From Zychaea mexicana (Eukaryota > Mucoromycota > Mucoromycetes > Mucorales > Lichtheimiaceae): a stretch of 58,659 bases of DNA. The stretch spans positions 1-58,659 of the forward strand of contig NW_026516855.1 of NCBI RefSeq assembly GCF_025766255.1, in the 5' to 3' direction. Each line of letters opens with the position of its first letter. The stretch's first letter is position 1. The position numbers were made by a program, and so were the translations under genes. A model generated the notes under the pieces. The model worked only from the letters and a program-made list of their open reading frames with translations, was not told the origin of the DNA and did no database searches. Positions 33,707-44,481 of the stretch are shown here, piece by piece.

Positions 33707-36073
33707 TCAACACACTTGCCTTAGCTTCTTCGAAGCAAGTCTGTTCCGGGAGCTAGGAACATACTGCTTTGCACGAGAAAACGTGCGCTCTGATCCTGTC
33801 GACGAGGCTGGAATTGCTAAGTATCTTCGTGCCATTCTTTTCAACTCGGGCCAGTCGTTCATTTCCGATCGCCAATATTCCAACACTACGCCGTTGTCAG
33901 CCCCACCCTTTGGATCAGTCACTGTATCTGCCTGGATGTACTTCTCAAGCTGGTCTTTGTTAATGGCCGCCTTCTTGATCAGTGCATCGGGGTTTGTAGG
34001 AGTCATGACTTGGCTTCTGCTTGGCTTATAGGACTCCCACGCTTTTTCGACCAGCTCGATTGCATCCATCCGAAATATACCCCAGTTCTCGCTTTCCCAC
34101 CATTCGTACTTTAGGCACGGGTCCATGGCCGGCGCAACAGTGTACACATGTCCTTCTGCTTTGCAGTAATATCCTTGCAACTTATTCCACCCGCATTTTA
34201 CAGCTGCTGCAAGTTCCGGCCACGTCTACAATTGCAAAGGAAAGTTTTAGAACTTCACTGCTTCTATACGGGAGTGTTTTTACATTTATGCTGATTAAAC
34301 GTTTACTTACTTCTTTCCATTGTTCTTGGTAATGCTCAAGTTTGTCTAGCAATCGATTGTAGCTGAGGATTACGAGGTTCATAGTGGCATATGAGGAACC
34401 TGATAGCAACGGCGTCAACTTGGCGAATTCATGGAGTAACTCACAGATACATTCCAGGCAAACCCATTCAGTGTCTGTCAGCTGGTAGTTCTGTAGACCT
34501 GCTATATTGTGGCATGCTCGATTGTAGTTACGCTTCACTTTCAAGGCCCTTTGCAGCATGTCAAAGGTGGAGTTCCAGCGGGTACGCACGTCCAAGATCA
34601 GCTCAAGCTCCTCTGAAGACCCGGCAACATCTTCACCTCCATCTTCTCCACTGGCGCCTTGCTTTGGTAGGTGTAAGGACTTGAATGTCTCGAGATATTG
34701 ATTGTTTTTTTGTGGTGTCGCGCGGATACTGACAATGCCTTTACGAAGCTTACGCAGTGTTTTGCCTAGGTAAGAGAGAAACGACGATGATAATTACCAT
34801 GGTATGTGTACTGTTAGCTTGTGTGTTTTTTCGTACCTGTACTGAACACTGCTATATCGTCGCTACCAGTTAAAGCTTCTTGCTCATCATTATACGCCTC
34901 GCCATGCAACCCGTCGTGGAGAATCGCCTGCACTGCCAAATTCAAAACATAGGTTATGCAGGGTATACGGTTCTGCGTGGCGTCAAAAATATCCGCGCCG
35001 ACCTGGAACTCCAAGTTTTGCGCCATTGTGTTCATATTTGAAGCATTATCTGCCGTCACGAAGAATGGTTTTGTTGCAAGGCTCCAGTCACCCAGCACCT
35101 TGAGGAATGCGTCTGCCATGTTGGCTCCTATATGTGGACCGGTGAGAAGCTCTAGACCAAGGACGATTGATTGCTGGTTCCAATCATTGTCGATCCAGTG
35201 GGCCGTGATACCAAGAAAAGAAGCCCTCCACTCACTTGTCCAGGCATCGACGGTGTATGATAGGAACGACACGTCTTTCAGTACCTCGAATATGCGAGTG
35301 CGGTAGATATGGTATGTGTCAAACAAATCGCGGGCGGCAGTGCTGTCACTTGGCAATTTGACATGCGTAGTTGTCGGTGCTGATTGTGCAAGATTCAGCA
35401 GCGACTGGAACCGCGGATTCTCGACGATCGCAAATGGCAAAGCAGCAGACACGAGAAAAAGACAAAGTGCGTGACGGAATGCTTCAGAGCTGAACCTGGA
35501 AACGCTAAAACCAGGAGCAAGAAAGGCGTCGAGCGTTTGTCCCTGTGGTGGTGCATCAACGGAAGTATTCTTGGTAATATTGTGGTTCTTGAGCAAATGG
35601 TTGGATAGACCCGTCGTAGTACCTTTGGGATCTTGGTATTTTCTATTGCAGAAACCGTTGCCGACCGGAACATTGCAATAATTAAAGATGCCGCCACTCT
35701 GGCTTTCGTGGGCCTCTCTGAACCATTTGTACACCCAACTTCTGCGCGCTTTGACAGTTTTTCCCTTGGTTTGTCGCTTATTGGTACCTGAAATGACGCT
35801 TTCGATATCGCTGGTGCTCTCCATTTCAACGATGTCAGCATCGGTTGACATGGCAGACGATTGGTGGTCAACTGACATAAAGCTTTGGGCCCGAGCAAGA
35901 GTTGATGATTCCTAACCAACGGTAACGACTTATATTAGTACAGATGGTCAGGTACGTATTTGTGATGCAACGGGTTTATGATATAAACATACTTCGCCAT
36001 GATCGGACAAGTCATCATGATTGCTGGTAGAAAGACGGCGTTTACCAAGAATTGAAAACTCGGGTTGGTTCAT
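33707..36073 (-). pseudogene. hAT1 transposase, four exons, C-terminal frame break
   Basis: Exons 36073-35993, 35911-34837, 34765-34311 and 34225-33707 join in phase (introns 81, 71 and 85 bp). A BED-type zinc finger region lies early in exon 2 (FNYCNVPVGNGFC..LSNHLLKNHNI). The RNase H-like core follows (YTVDAWTSEWRASFLGITAHW, FFVTADNASNM, IPCITYVLNLAVQ, LDVRTRWNSTFDML). The hAT dimerisation region ends it (LEYWRSEMNDWPELKRMARRYLAIPASSTGSERTFS). The frame stops at KKLRQVC, while the neighbouring frame continues ASVLIDSWSKFFGEE, which matches the end of hAT2 (SVLVKAWSK). A one-base change near 33720 therefore removes the last residues. Everything else is open. Confidence 0.88.
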
Positions 36074-36079
36074 TGTAAG

Positions 36080-36665
36080 TATCTACACAGGAATGGCAGT
36101 GTATTAATATATGGTAAAGAAAAGTGGTAGGATACATCACAAAATAATGCAAGTGAAAAGTGGTATAGCTTACTCGGTTATTAAAATAAAAATATGCGGA
36201 TATGCCTTTGAATCGTTCTTCTCTTCTTGCTTTTATATATGTTGCTTCCTTGTTCTTTTACATCTCTTCTTAAAGCATGATAGACTTTCAAGCATGATAG
36301 ATTTTCAAGCATGATAGTAAAGCACTTCTACATCGTGCATTAACGATCCGCTACAGCGCCGGGATGACGCTTGATAGGATAGGACGTAATTTCCTTAAAC
36401 GTAATTTATTTCCGCTACAATTGGGCCTAACTCAAAAAGATCTACGGTATCAGGCTATCGGTGCAAACCGGGTTTGCTTTTTTGCTAAATAAAACAGCTA
36501 TCGATATTCAGTGGGTGCCTCCGTATTATAATGTCTGATAAGCTTTCTACTTTTCCACTCCCGTGTATGCTTATGCCCATCACTATCGAATTACGAGATT
36601 CCGTTACTTGATTCCGCTGATAACAAATCCCGTTGACATCGGAGCCATTTGCTTTCATATGCTCC
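36080..36665. other. hAT1 5' flank with a short tandem repeat
   Basis: No gene. Three copies of TTTCAAGCATGATAGA-like 17-bp units lie at 36270-36315. The hAT2 target duplication TATGCTCC is at 36658-36665. Confidence 0.5.
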
Positions 36666-37214
36666 TAGGGGTCGCAATTGGACGGGTCGGGTCGGGTCAA
36701 GGGTCTGACCCGTTGACCCGCGGGTCAAGAAAACACTGACCCGACCCGACCCGTTCAACCCGACGGGTCAAAACTCGGGTTGACGGGTTGGCAATGATTT
36801 CAATGATTTCTAACCAAAAGGAAACAAAATGACGAATTTAAGAAGAAAATATATACTAAAAGTAAAATAAATAAGCTCAATAGTTTTATTTATTGATTTG
36901 TTTTTTGATAAATCGTCTGTACTAGCATTGGCGTTAACTGGCCAGAACTCAGAAACTTAATGGGCAGATTGGGATGGAGACGGAGAGAATTTGAAGAATA
37001 TAAAAAAAAAGGGAAGGCAATAAAGTGAGCAGCAAAAAAATCAGCACTGTATTGCATAGTCAGCGAGACGGGCTAAATGGTGTGTTTTGCAATAAGTGGG
37101 CGATGGGCGATCATATTCCTGTGCATTTATAGCGGATGAAACAAAAGAAAAGTTGTCGTGTGTGAGATTGCGGTATTGACAACAAATGCCGTGCTGAATA
37201 AAAGTAGTGGTACT

Positions 37215-37390
37215 GAGCAAGGACGGGGCAGTGACGAAAAAGGACAGGTGTAAAGAAAAGACAAGTGGTGCCGGAGCAGCGACAAAAAAGGACAGGTGTT
37301 AAGAAAAGAGAAGTGGTGCCGGAGCAGCGACAAAAAAGGACGCGGTAAAAAAAACAGTGACAAAAAGGCTGCAGATAAGAAAACAGTGGT
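37215..37390. repeat. 48-bp tandem repeat in the hAT2 leader
   Basis: About 2.7 copies of GTGGTGCCGGAGCAGCGACA..AAAAAAGGACAGGTGT, with unit starts at 37265 and 37313. The rest of 36790-37906 has no gene. Confidence 0.65.
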
Positions 37391-37906
37391 GCTGTATTTG
37401 TAGCAGGGATGAAGTATTGAACGCAATGACGAAAAGATTGAGCTATAATAATGATTGCTGCCTAACGGTAGTCAAACGTTGTGTTTAGTCACTGTAGACA
37501 AGTTGATTCAGACGATCGTAAAATTAAAGGGAAACGTACCTGTACCGTCCAGGAGTGTGGAGAAAATGACGTATTTGCTCCAAAAACATCTAGTTACACC
37601 GGCATTAAAACGTTTTTGGAAAATTGTAAAAGAAGCTTTATTTATGCTACATAATAGATCAACTAAAGCTTCAAGTATATGCGTCCAAAGCATGGCCAAA
37701 CTGGGCATGATGTCCGTATACCCAAAAGCAAAATATGTACCGTTTTCTAAGTAGTAGTTATATGTTCTATTCTATGCAACGTAAACAGCGATAAAAAAAA
37801 GATATAAATATATACGAGTTTTCTGTTTTCTTGTAAAGTAATCTTTATTTTCTCAGCTATTCTTTTTTAAAACCTAACAGCCTTCGTACCTAGCACTTAC
37901 ACCATC

Positions 37907-40112
37907 ATGGAGTTCACCCGTTCTGACAGCAATTTGACCTCTATGTCCTTGGATCCCACTGAATCTGAAGCCGGCGACTTTCACGAAACAAACACAAGCG
38001 AGACAGAACACAGTGCAGCAATGGTTAGCCAAAGCAGTACGGCACGCGGTTCGGACGAGCCATGGATTTACAAATACAAGGTTGCGGATGCTACAAAAGA
38101 CGAGAGGAATCGCATTATCAAGATTACTTGTTCAAGGTGCCAAAAGTCATATGTTGGTTCATCTACCGGTAACATTATCCGTCACCTGCAAAATAGACAC
38201 AGCATTACGAAGGAGAAGTGCGAGCAAGGCAGCGTGGCAGTTGTTGGGCCAATGGACAGTTTCGCTCGTGGTGGTATGTCTATCCAAGCAACGACCGTTA
38301 CTCGAGAAGTATGGCGGGAGCAACAAGCACGTTTCATCATCAGCACAAAGTCTGGATACACGATGGTGGAAAATGAAGAATTTCGCAAGTTCATCCAGCT
38401 CACTCAGGCAGCACCGTCGTTTGATGTTGTCGCGCCGATTACTGCCAATACCATCAAGAGCGACATCACCCGGTTATATCGAGTCGAGAAGGCGCGCATC
38501 ATGTCCTATTTGCAAGCGCAACAATGTCTCTCTTTTTCCGTGGACGCCTGGACCTCAGAGTGGGGGTATGATTTCCTTGGTATTACCGCTCATTTCATTG
38601 ACGAGTACTGGGTGCAGCGGGAGGTCTTAGTCGGTCTCCAGCATCCAGATGAACGCCATTCCAGAGAAGCTCTTGCTGATCATTTCCTAAGAGTGCTCGA
38701 CGATTTCGACATTACTCATCTCCTGTTTACCATTACCGCCGACAATGCTTCCAACAACCTGTCCATGGCTAAAGAGCTTGAAAGGCGTGCCGAGACAAGA
38801 GGGGAGAGTCGTCGCGCATTCCATTTCCAGGCAGCCAAACACCTTATCCCGTGTATCGGTCACGTCGTCAATTTGGTTGCGCAAGTACTGATCAAAGATG
38901 GGTTGCGTTCACAGCCGTTGCTCGACAATGTTGTTGAATCAGATATCGCGGCCGATCAAGATATTAGCAACGTGGTGTCCAAGTTACGAGTAGGAATAAA
39001 GAAAATCAGGTAGGGTATAAATCACTGGCATAAATGGTTAAGCCTGCTTACACAAATATTAACTTAAATTTACCATGTTATAAGGATGTCCACTACCAAG
39101 TACCGAAAACAATATCGTGAATATTGTTCTATGAAGTATGGCGAGCAGCTCGAGCTACAATTGGATGTGCGCACACGATGGAACTCCACTTATGATATGC
39201 TGGTACGGGCGTTGAGGGTGAAGGACGCGTATAATGCAACCTGCGACTTCTTTAGCGAGTTGTCGATATATCGGTTGGATCCCCAAGACGAGCCATACAT
39301 GAAAAAGGTCATAGCATTGCTGGATAGTCTAAAAATTATGACGGAAGAGCTATCAACATCACAGTAAGTTATTACGGAAAATATAACACGCTGTAATAGC
39401 ATCACATACAGCAATGTATTAAGCAACATGGTCCATCAATAGTTACCCGTCTATCAACAAAGTAATCTTCGCATACAACGTGCTCATTGACGATCTCGAA
39501 GACTTCCAAGACGACACGTCAAATCCGCAAATCCTACGTGACGCAGCAAGACAGGCCCAAGCAAAGCTTGAAATGTATTATGCAAGAACCGATTCGTCCA
39601 CCGTATATGCCGTCGCCACAGCAATGGACCCGTGCCTGAAGTATGCTTACTGGGATGAACGGGAATGGGAGCCAGAATTTAAAGAGACAGCTAGAATGAG
39701 TGTCGAAGCAGAATGGAGCACGTTCAAGACTGTGAGTGGCACCACTGACCGTGAGGCTGGAGCACTGTCACCTGAGGAGATACGTCGCAATCGCTACCGT
39801 CCCAAGAGGCAAAGAATCCAAGATGAGTTGACAGCATATGTAAGCGAGCCACAGACAGCACTTGCCGAAGGTGACGATAATAGACGACCGGTAAGCTACG
39901 AATTGGAGTACTGGCAACGCACAAGCACAACGTACGTGCAGTTAGCAAAAATGGCACGCAAGTTTCTCGCCATCCCTGCAACGTCAACATCTTGCGAGCG
40001 CTTGTTTTCGGATGTCAAAGGATTCGTGCCATCTGAACGAAACAGATTATTGCCGGAAGCATTACAAGAAAGCGTTTTGGTAAAGGCTTGGTCAAAAATA
40101 ACAACCGACTAA
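37907..40112 (+). CDS. hAT2 transposase, three exons, intact (683 aa)
   Basis: Exons 37907-39009, 39085-39363 and 39443-40112 join in phase (75- and 79-bp introns) into one open frame. An acidic N-terminus is followed by a BED finger (CSRCQKSYVGSSTGNIIRHL..H), the RNase H-like catalytic fold (SVDAWTSEWGYDFLGITAHF, TITADNASNN, CIGHVVNLVAQ, LDVRTRWNSTYDML) and the C-terminal hAT dimerisation region (ELEYWQRTSTTYVQLAKMARKFLAIPATSTSCERLFS). It is homologous to hAT1 along its length but clearly diverged. With perfect ends, a perfect target duplication and no stop, it is the best candidate in the window for an active element. 40113-40555 downstream is T-rich without a gene. Confidence 0.93.
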
Positions 40113-40702
40113 AAAAATTTCCACCACCTTTATCCCTTTTTTTTTTCTCACTTTCCGATCTTTGTCGTTCCTATTTGATTTGTCTCTTTTTCACTCCTCT
40201 TTCCTTTCATTCATTTTTTTTGCTCCTATTGCTAAACTGCTCACTTACTTTTTACACTTCTTCCTGTTTCCTTTTTTAATGGCCTTCCCTATTTTGTTCT
40301 TCCTTTTACTCTAAAGTCTAAGTTATCTTGGTCTTCAGGTATCCTTATTTATTAAATCCTATATACTTTGCACCGTTAGGCCTTAGCGCTTCCCCTTATC
40401 TTCATACTTTGCCCTTCATATAAAGTTATTATAAAATAAACAGTATTCGCATATGTCATCATAATATTCTTTTTTCCCTTTCGTATATCTTGCTATACAC
40501 TTGAATAAAGGAACCGTTGGATAACTAGTACTGTCCCAAATCTAAACTATATACACTCGGGTCACAACGGGTCAACGGGTCGGGTCAAGGGTTGGACGGG
40601 TCGACCCGTGGGTCAGAAAAGCAGCAACCCGACCCGTTGACCCGTCCTTGACCCACGGGTCGGTTTTGACCCGCGGGTCAGATTGCGACCCCTATATGCT
40701 CC

Positions 40703-41400
40703 TGATATACGAGACATACTTTGCTTGACATTGCCGATAACTGCCCATTGAAAATCGTTGCATTTACTTTGACTTTTTTTACACTGCTATCCTACTGATA
40801 AGCAAAACATTTTTACTTGACTTTGCTGATAACTGCCTATTTGGTTCCAGAATCAATGCTTTGTTTTCCGCTACAGTGTATATGCCATTGTTAACTTTCA
40901 TCTATCTTTGATTTTATCCATTGCCGCTATCATATCATTCGTTTATTGTTTTCAGCCTTTAGGAGATGTCTATATTCTATAATACAACTTTGGTTAATTA
41001 AGCTAACTGATGGGTATACAGTTCTCTTCTAGGCAATAAACAAGCTCAAAATCTTATGATCACATCAAATAATGGAAATGGTATTGGACAGCCATGTTTC
41101 TTTCCGTTATAGTGTATGGTATAAGAACAGCGAGGCCATTCTGCTTTATTTTGATACACGACAGTAGATGGATGGCTATATAACGCAAGCATACCTCAAT
41201 ATCATGTGTAAGTTGAAAAAATAGAGGATCTATCATCATATATTTTGGTGTTTGCAGAGTCGGTACTTTGATGCTGCAACAATATGGATACTACTGCTAC
41301 TTTTACTTCTGCACCATTTACAACTTTACTAACTTAGCGCAAATAAAAACTCGTTTTTGTTTTCTAGAAACGGAGTTGTGAGTTGAGGTGCATTGTACTA
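40703..41400. other. hAT1 internal flank, no gene
   Basis: Continuation of hAT1 non-coding sequence beyond hAT2. It leads into the GGATCAAAC-rich subterminal repeat at 41430-41600. Confidence 0.5.
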
Positions 41401-41987
41401 GAATTAGCATGCTGTGCATTCGACATGGGAAAAACGGATCAAACGGATCAAACGGATCGCAAACTTTTGAACCGTTTTTGATCCGAATCAGCAATCTCGA
41501 ATCCGAATCCGTTTCGTTTCGTAAAAACTGCAATCTTAATCCGTTTCATTTCAATTCGAAACGAAACGGATCAGCCAATCCGGATTTTCTGAGTACCCCT
41601 AGCAATAATGAACAAAATAAAAATAAACTAGATAGAATGGTGCAGATACAAAATAATTTATTAAATATAACTATATCAGATAATATAATGGCTATAAATA
41701 ATACTGAATCTAATAATTCAGAAAATAATGAAAGTGATAATGATATACCTAATTTTAATGAACGTACTAGAAAAAGAAGAAGAAATATAAAAGGAAAACA
41801 GCGTTCAACTACATCATATGAAATAGAAAGTATTATTAGACATAAAAAAGAAAATAATATATATTTATTTGAGGTAAAATGGGTTGGATATAGTAATAAT
41901 GATAATAGTTGGTTATCTATTGATATATTTAATCAAAAAGATTTATTGAAAGCATATATTGAAAAGCATAGTCTAGGTATATTATAA

Positions 41988-42600
41988 AAGAACATAATAT
42001 ATATAATAGAATTTATATAAAAAATTTAAGGAAGAATATTGTTAAAGCATAAGAAAAAAGGATTTCCTATTGTAATTTTTATGGGTTTTCTTTTTTTCTT
42101 TTTTTTTTCTTTTTTTTTCTCAATTTCTTTTTCAACTATTTTCTCATTTTTCACATTTTTTTTTCTTTTTTTTGGAATATGATTTTTACTATGTCTGCAA
42201 CAAAGATAATCTGGTTTTTTACCATTTAAATTTGTTCTAATTTTATGGGCACAAAATTCTCCTTCATGTTTACCCTTTCTAAATATATGTGTACAAAAAT
42301 TATTATTTATAGATAGATATAAGAAATGATTAGAAGAAAATAAATCCTTTATTTTTCTATTTACTTTTTTTTGTATTCTTTCAACTATTTTTTTTTTCTT
42401 TTTCTAAGAAATGGTCAAATTCAGATTCCATGAAAGTACCTATTTCATTACATAGATTAATACGTAATTGTATATGGTTAATTGGAAGAAAACTATTAAG
42501 TGCAACCTTTATAAAAATTGATTAAATCTATTGAGAAATTTATTTTTTTAGAAAATAAAAATTCAATTTTATAATTAATTTAAATTTTTATTACCAATAA
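41988..42600 (+). other. Element A copy 2, 3' non-coding part
   Basis: Very AT-rich, with long T runs at 42080-42170. No gene seen; the terminal repeat follows. Confidence 0.5.
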
Positions 42601-42659
42601 AAAACTTACTACTAATTGTTTTTATATAAAAACAGTTGGTAATGCATATGCGCCATTGG

Positions 42660-43148
42660 TAGAGTAATTAAGACAGGGAATAAGCATAGTGTCAACCTAT
42701 GTACGAAGCATAAACTGAGCGAAGCGAAGAAAGCATGAGGAGAGTGATTAGGATAGGAATAAAGCACAAGTTCCTTATTCTGCCCCGATTTTAACTTTGG
42801 CCCCCCCCCAGTTTTCAATTTTTTTGAAAGTCAGATAGGTGAAGGGTAGCAGGCACAGAATAAAGGGACTTGGAGAAAAAATTAAGTGCAGCAGTATATG
42901 TTTTGTCAGCGATAAAAAAAAAAGCATTGTAACTACATAGTGTGCCATTCATCTTGAGACAAGGTAATTATAAAAGTGCATTTGTAAATCGTAAAGCTCA
43001 TTGAGAATAGGGAGCGATAGCTAAGGACACTAGTTCATATATTATCAGCTTCAATAATATATAAAAATTTATAAAAGGTTTTAATAATGAATAATATATT
43101 TAACATTTAAATAAGTATAAAAATGAAATTTTATTATATTAATAAAAA
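42660..43148. other. Spacer between element A copies 2 and 3
   Basis: No gene. A C9 run (about 42803-42811) and AT-rich sequence; the right part is the 5' flank of copy 3. Confidence 0.4.
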
Positions 43149-44481
43149 ATGGATATTGATAACCCATTAAATGATATATAAAAAAATGAAATAGAAAAAT
43201 TAATTACTAATAAATGGGATTTTTTAAATAAATCTTGGCCTGAAATATTAAATAAATATAATCATAGAACTGAGATTAAAAATTTTAAAAATAATACTAT
43301 ACAAATTATAAAAAATGAATTATTAGATAAACTTGGATATATTGCTGTTTTTTATTTTTTAGTTATATTATATGGTGTAAATGAATATCTAGCACCTTAT
43401 AGAGAAATTGAAAAAGGATTGCTATTATTGTATCATATTGTATGTGGTGAAAATGGTATAGATATGGAAAAATTTATACCATATTCTTCATTTTATAGAT
43501 TATATAAAGCATTTTGGATAACAGATTATATAAGAATAAATAAAAAAGTTAAATATGATTTAGAAAATATATTTTCAAATATAAAAATAAGAATATTAGC
43601 TGCAAAAATAAATAATCCTACTGGATTTAAAAATATAACCTTATTTATAGATGGACATGATTCGAAAATTAAGTATTATCATCCTGATGAAAATTCAAAG
43701 GATTTATATTCTTATAAATTAAAAGGAAAAGGAATAAGAACACAAATTTTATGTGATATGAATAAAATGATAATATTTACATCTAAAAGTCAAAAATGTA
43801 CAAAGGATAATGATGGAACAATGTTTCTTAATATGAAACTATATAAAAAAATTAATGAATTAGACTATATAGGAACTGATGGTGGTTATGATTTATTTAT
43901 AAATACTTGCATCTTTCACTGAAGATGCATTAACTCTGGTTATGAGTTTAATAATTATAATTTTCAATATCCAATTAGAAAAGAAAAAGATAAAAAATTA
44001 ACTATTAATAAAAATAGTTTTAATAAAAAATTTGGTAGTTTTAGATCTGAAATAGAGAACCAATTTTCTGTACTTGCATCTAAATTTAAAAGGTTTTCAA
44101 ATAATAATTCTGCATTACAAATTTCAGACATAAAATATTATAACTTACAGTTCTATGTAGCATGTTTATTAAAAAATATGGATTTAATGGTAGAAAAATA
44201 TAATATAAAAGAAGAGCCCTATCATCAGTTATGGTATAGTGATGGATTTGAATTTCCATCAAAAAATAGCAAACATATTTTCAAGTGAAAGAGAAGTAAA
44301 TGAAAATTATAATAAAATAGTAAATTTACATGAAGAATTTTTAAAACTTGAAATTAATGATAATGATGAAAATATAGAAAAGAATATTAGTGATAGTGAT
44401 GATGAAATGATAGATGAATATGTGATTGATAATGGTAAAAGAAAAAAAATTATTAAAAAAGTTATTAGTGTAAATATTTAA
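43149..44481 (+). pseudogene. Element A copy 3: DDE transposase without a recognisable chromodomain
   Basis: Starting at ATG 43149 the frame has a TAA at codon 11, then runs KWDFLNKSWPEI, YREIEKGLLLLYH, FIDGHDSKIKYY, LYSYKLKGKGIRTQ, NDGTMFLNMKLYKK and TDGGYDLF. At 43920 a TGA interrupts it inside a perfect small palindrome (TGCATCTT-TCACTG-AAGATGCA, 43908-43929). The same frame then continues GYEFNNYNFQYPIRK..FGSFRSEIENQF..LWYSDGFEFP. A one-base change in an A run near 44266 shifts it to an acidic/basic tail (SSEREVNENYNK..ISDSDDEMIDEY..GKRKKIIKK) that ends at 44481. No chromodomain follows, so copies 2 and 3 differ at the C-terminus. Inactive. Confidence 0.78.

Larger units (their letters stand above)
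36666..40694 (+). mobile_element. hAT2, nested in hAT1
   Basis: The ends are TAGGGGTCGCAATTGGACGG and the inverted CAGATTGCGACCCCTA. The 8-bp duplication TATGCTCC is exact (36658-36665, 40695-40702). Both subterminal regions (36680-36790, 40556-40690) are dense in GGGTC/GACCC in both orientations, plausible transposase-binding arrays. Length is 4029 bp. Confidence 0.95.
33132..41601 (-). mobile_element. hAT1, carrying hAT2
   Basis: The ends are TAGGGGTC and ACCCCTA, with an exact 8-bp duplication GCAATAAT (33124-33131 and 41602-41609). The subterminal 200 bp on both sides are full of CGGATC/GATCCG and GAAACGGAT motifs in both orientations. Own length without hAT2 is about 4.4 kb. Inserted in frame between codons of element A. 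Confidence 0.93.
29416..41987 (+). pseudogene. Element A copy 2: DDE transposase with C-terminal chromodomain, in three pieces
   Basis: Coding pieces are 29416-29686, 32244-33131 and 41610-41987, about 508 residues when joined. Piece 1 has a one-base frame change near 29491 and ends at EIEKG. Piece 2 resumes EKGLFLLYHLVSG and carries LILDSHDSR, LYSYKFKKNGLRTQFAADIN, SDGSMFLNMKLYNKM and AVDGGY (putative catalytic Asp blocks), then FGSFRTKIENQF and LWHSNNFDFP. At the hAT1 target (SNN|EQN) the frame continues unbroken into an acidic Asn-rich linker, a basic patch (RTRKRRRNIKGKQR) and a chromodomain (YEIESIIRHKKENN..YLFEVKWVGYSNNDNSW..YIEKH). The DDE class looks like DDE_Tnp_4/Harbinger (inference). 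Chromodomains bind methylated histone tails, so the fusion could direct insertion to silent chromatin. Broken by two insertions and one frame change. Confidence 0.75.
29328..42657 (+). mobile_element. Element A copy 2, host of Merlin-B and hAT1/hAT2
   Basis: The left end TACTGCAATACTTATATAGC..AACTGTTTTTATAAAA (29330 on) is mirrored at the right end by TTTTATATAAAAACAGTTGGTAATGCATAT (ends about 42655), with further shared AATTGAATTTT. The transposase frame runs through it once Merlin-B (29687-32243) and hAT1 (33132-41601) are skipped. Own length is about 2.3 kb of very AT-rich DNA. The target duplication is not identified. Confidence 0.65.
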
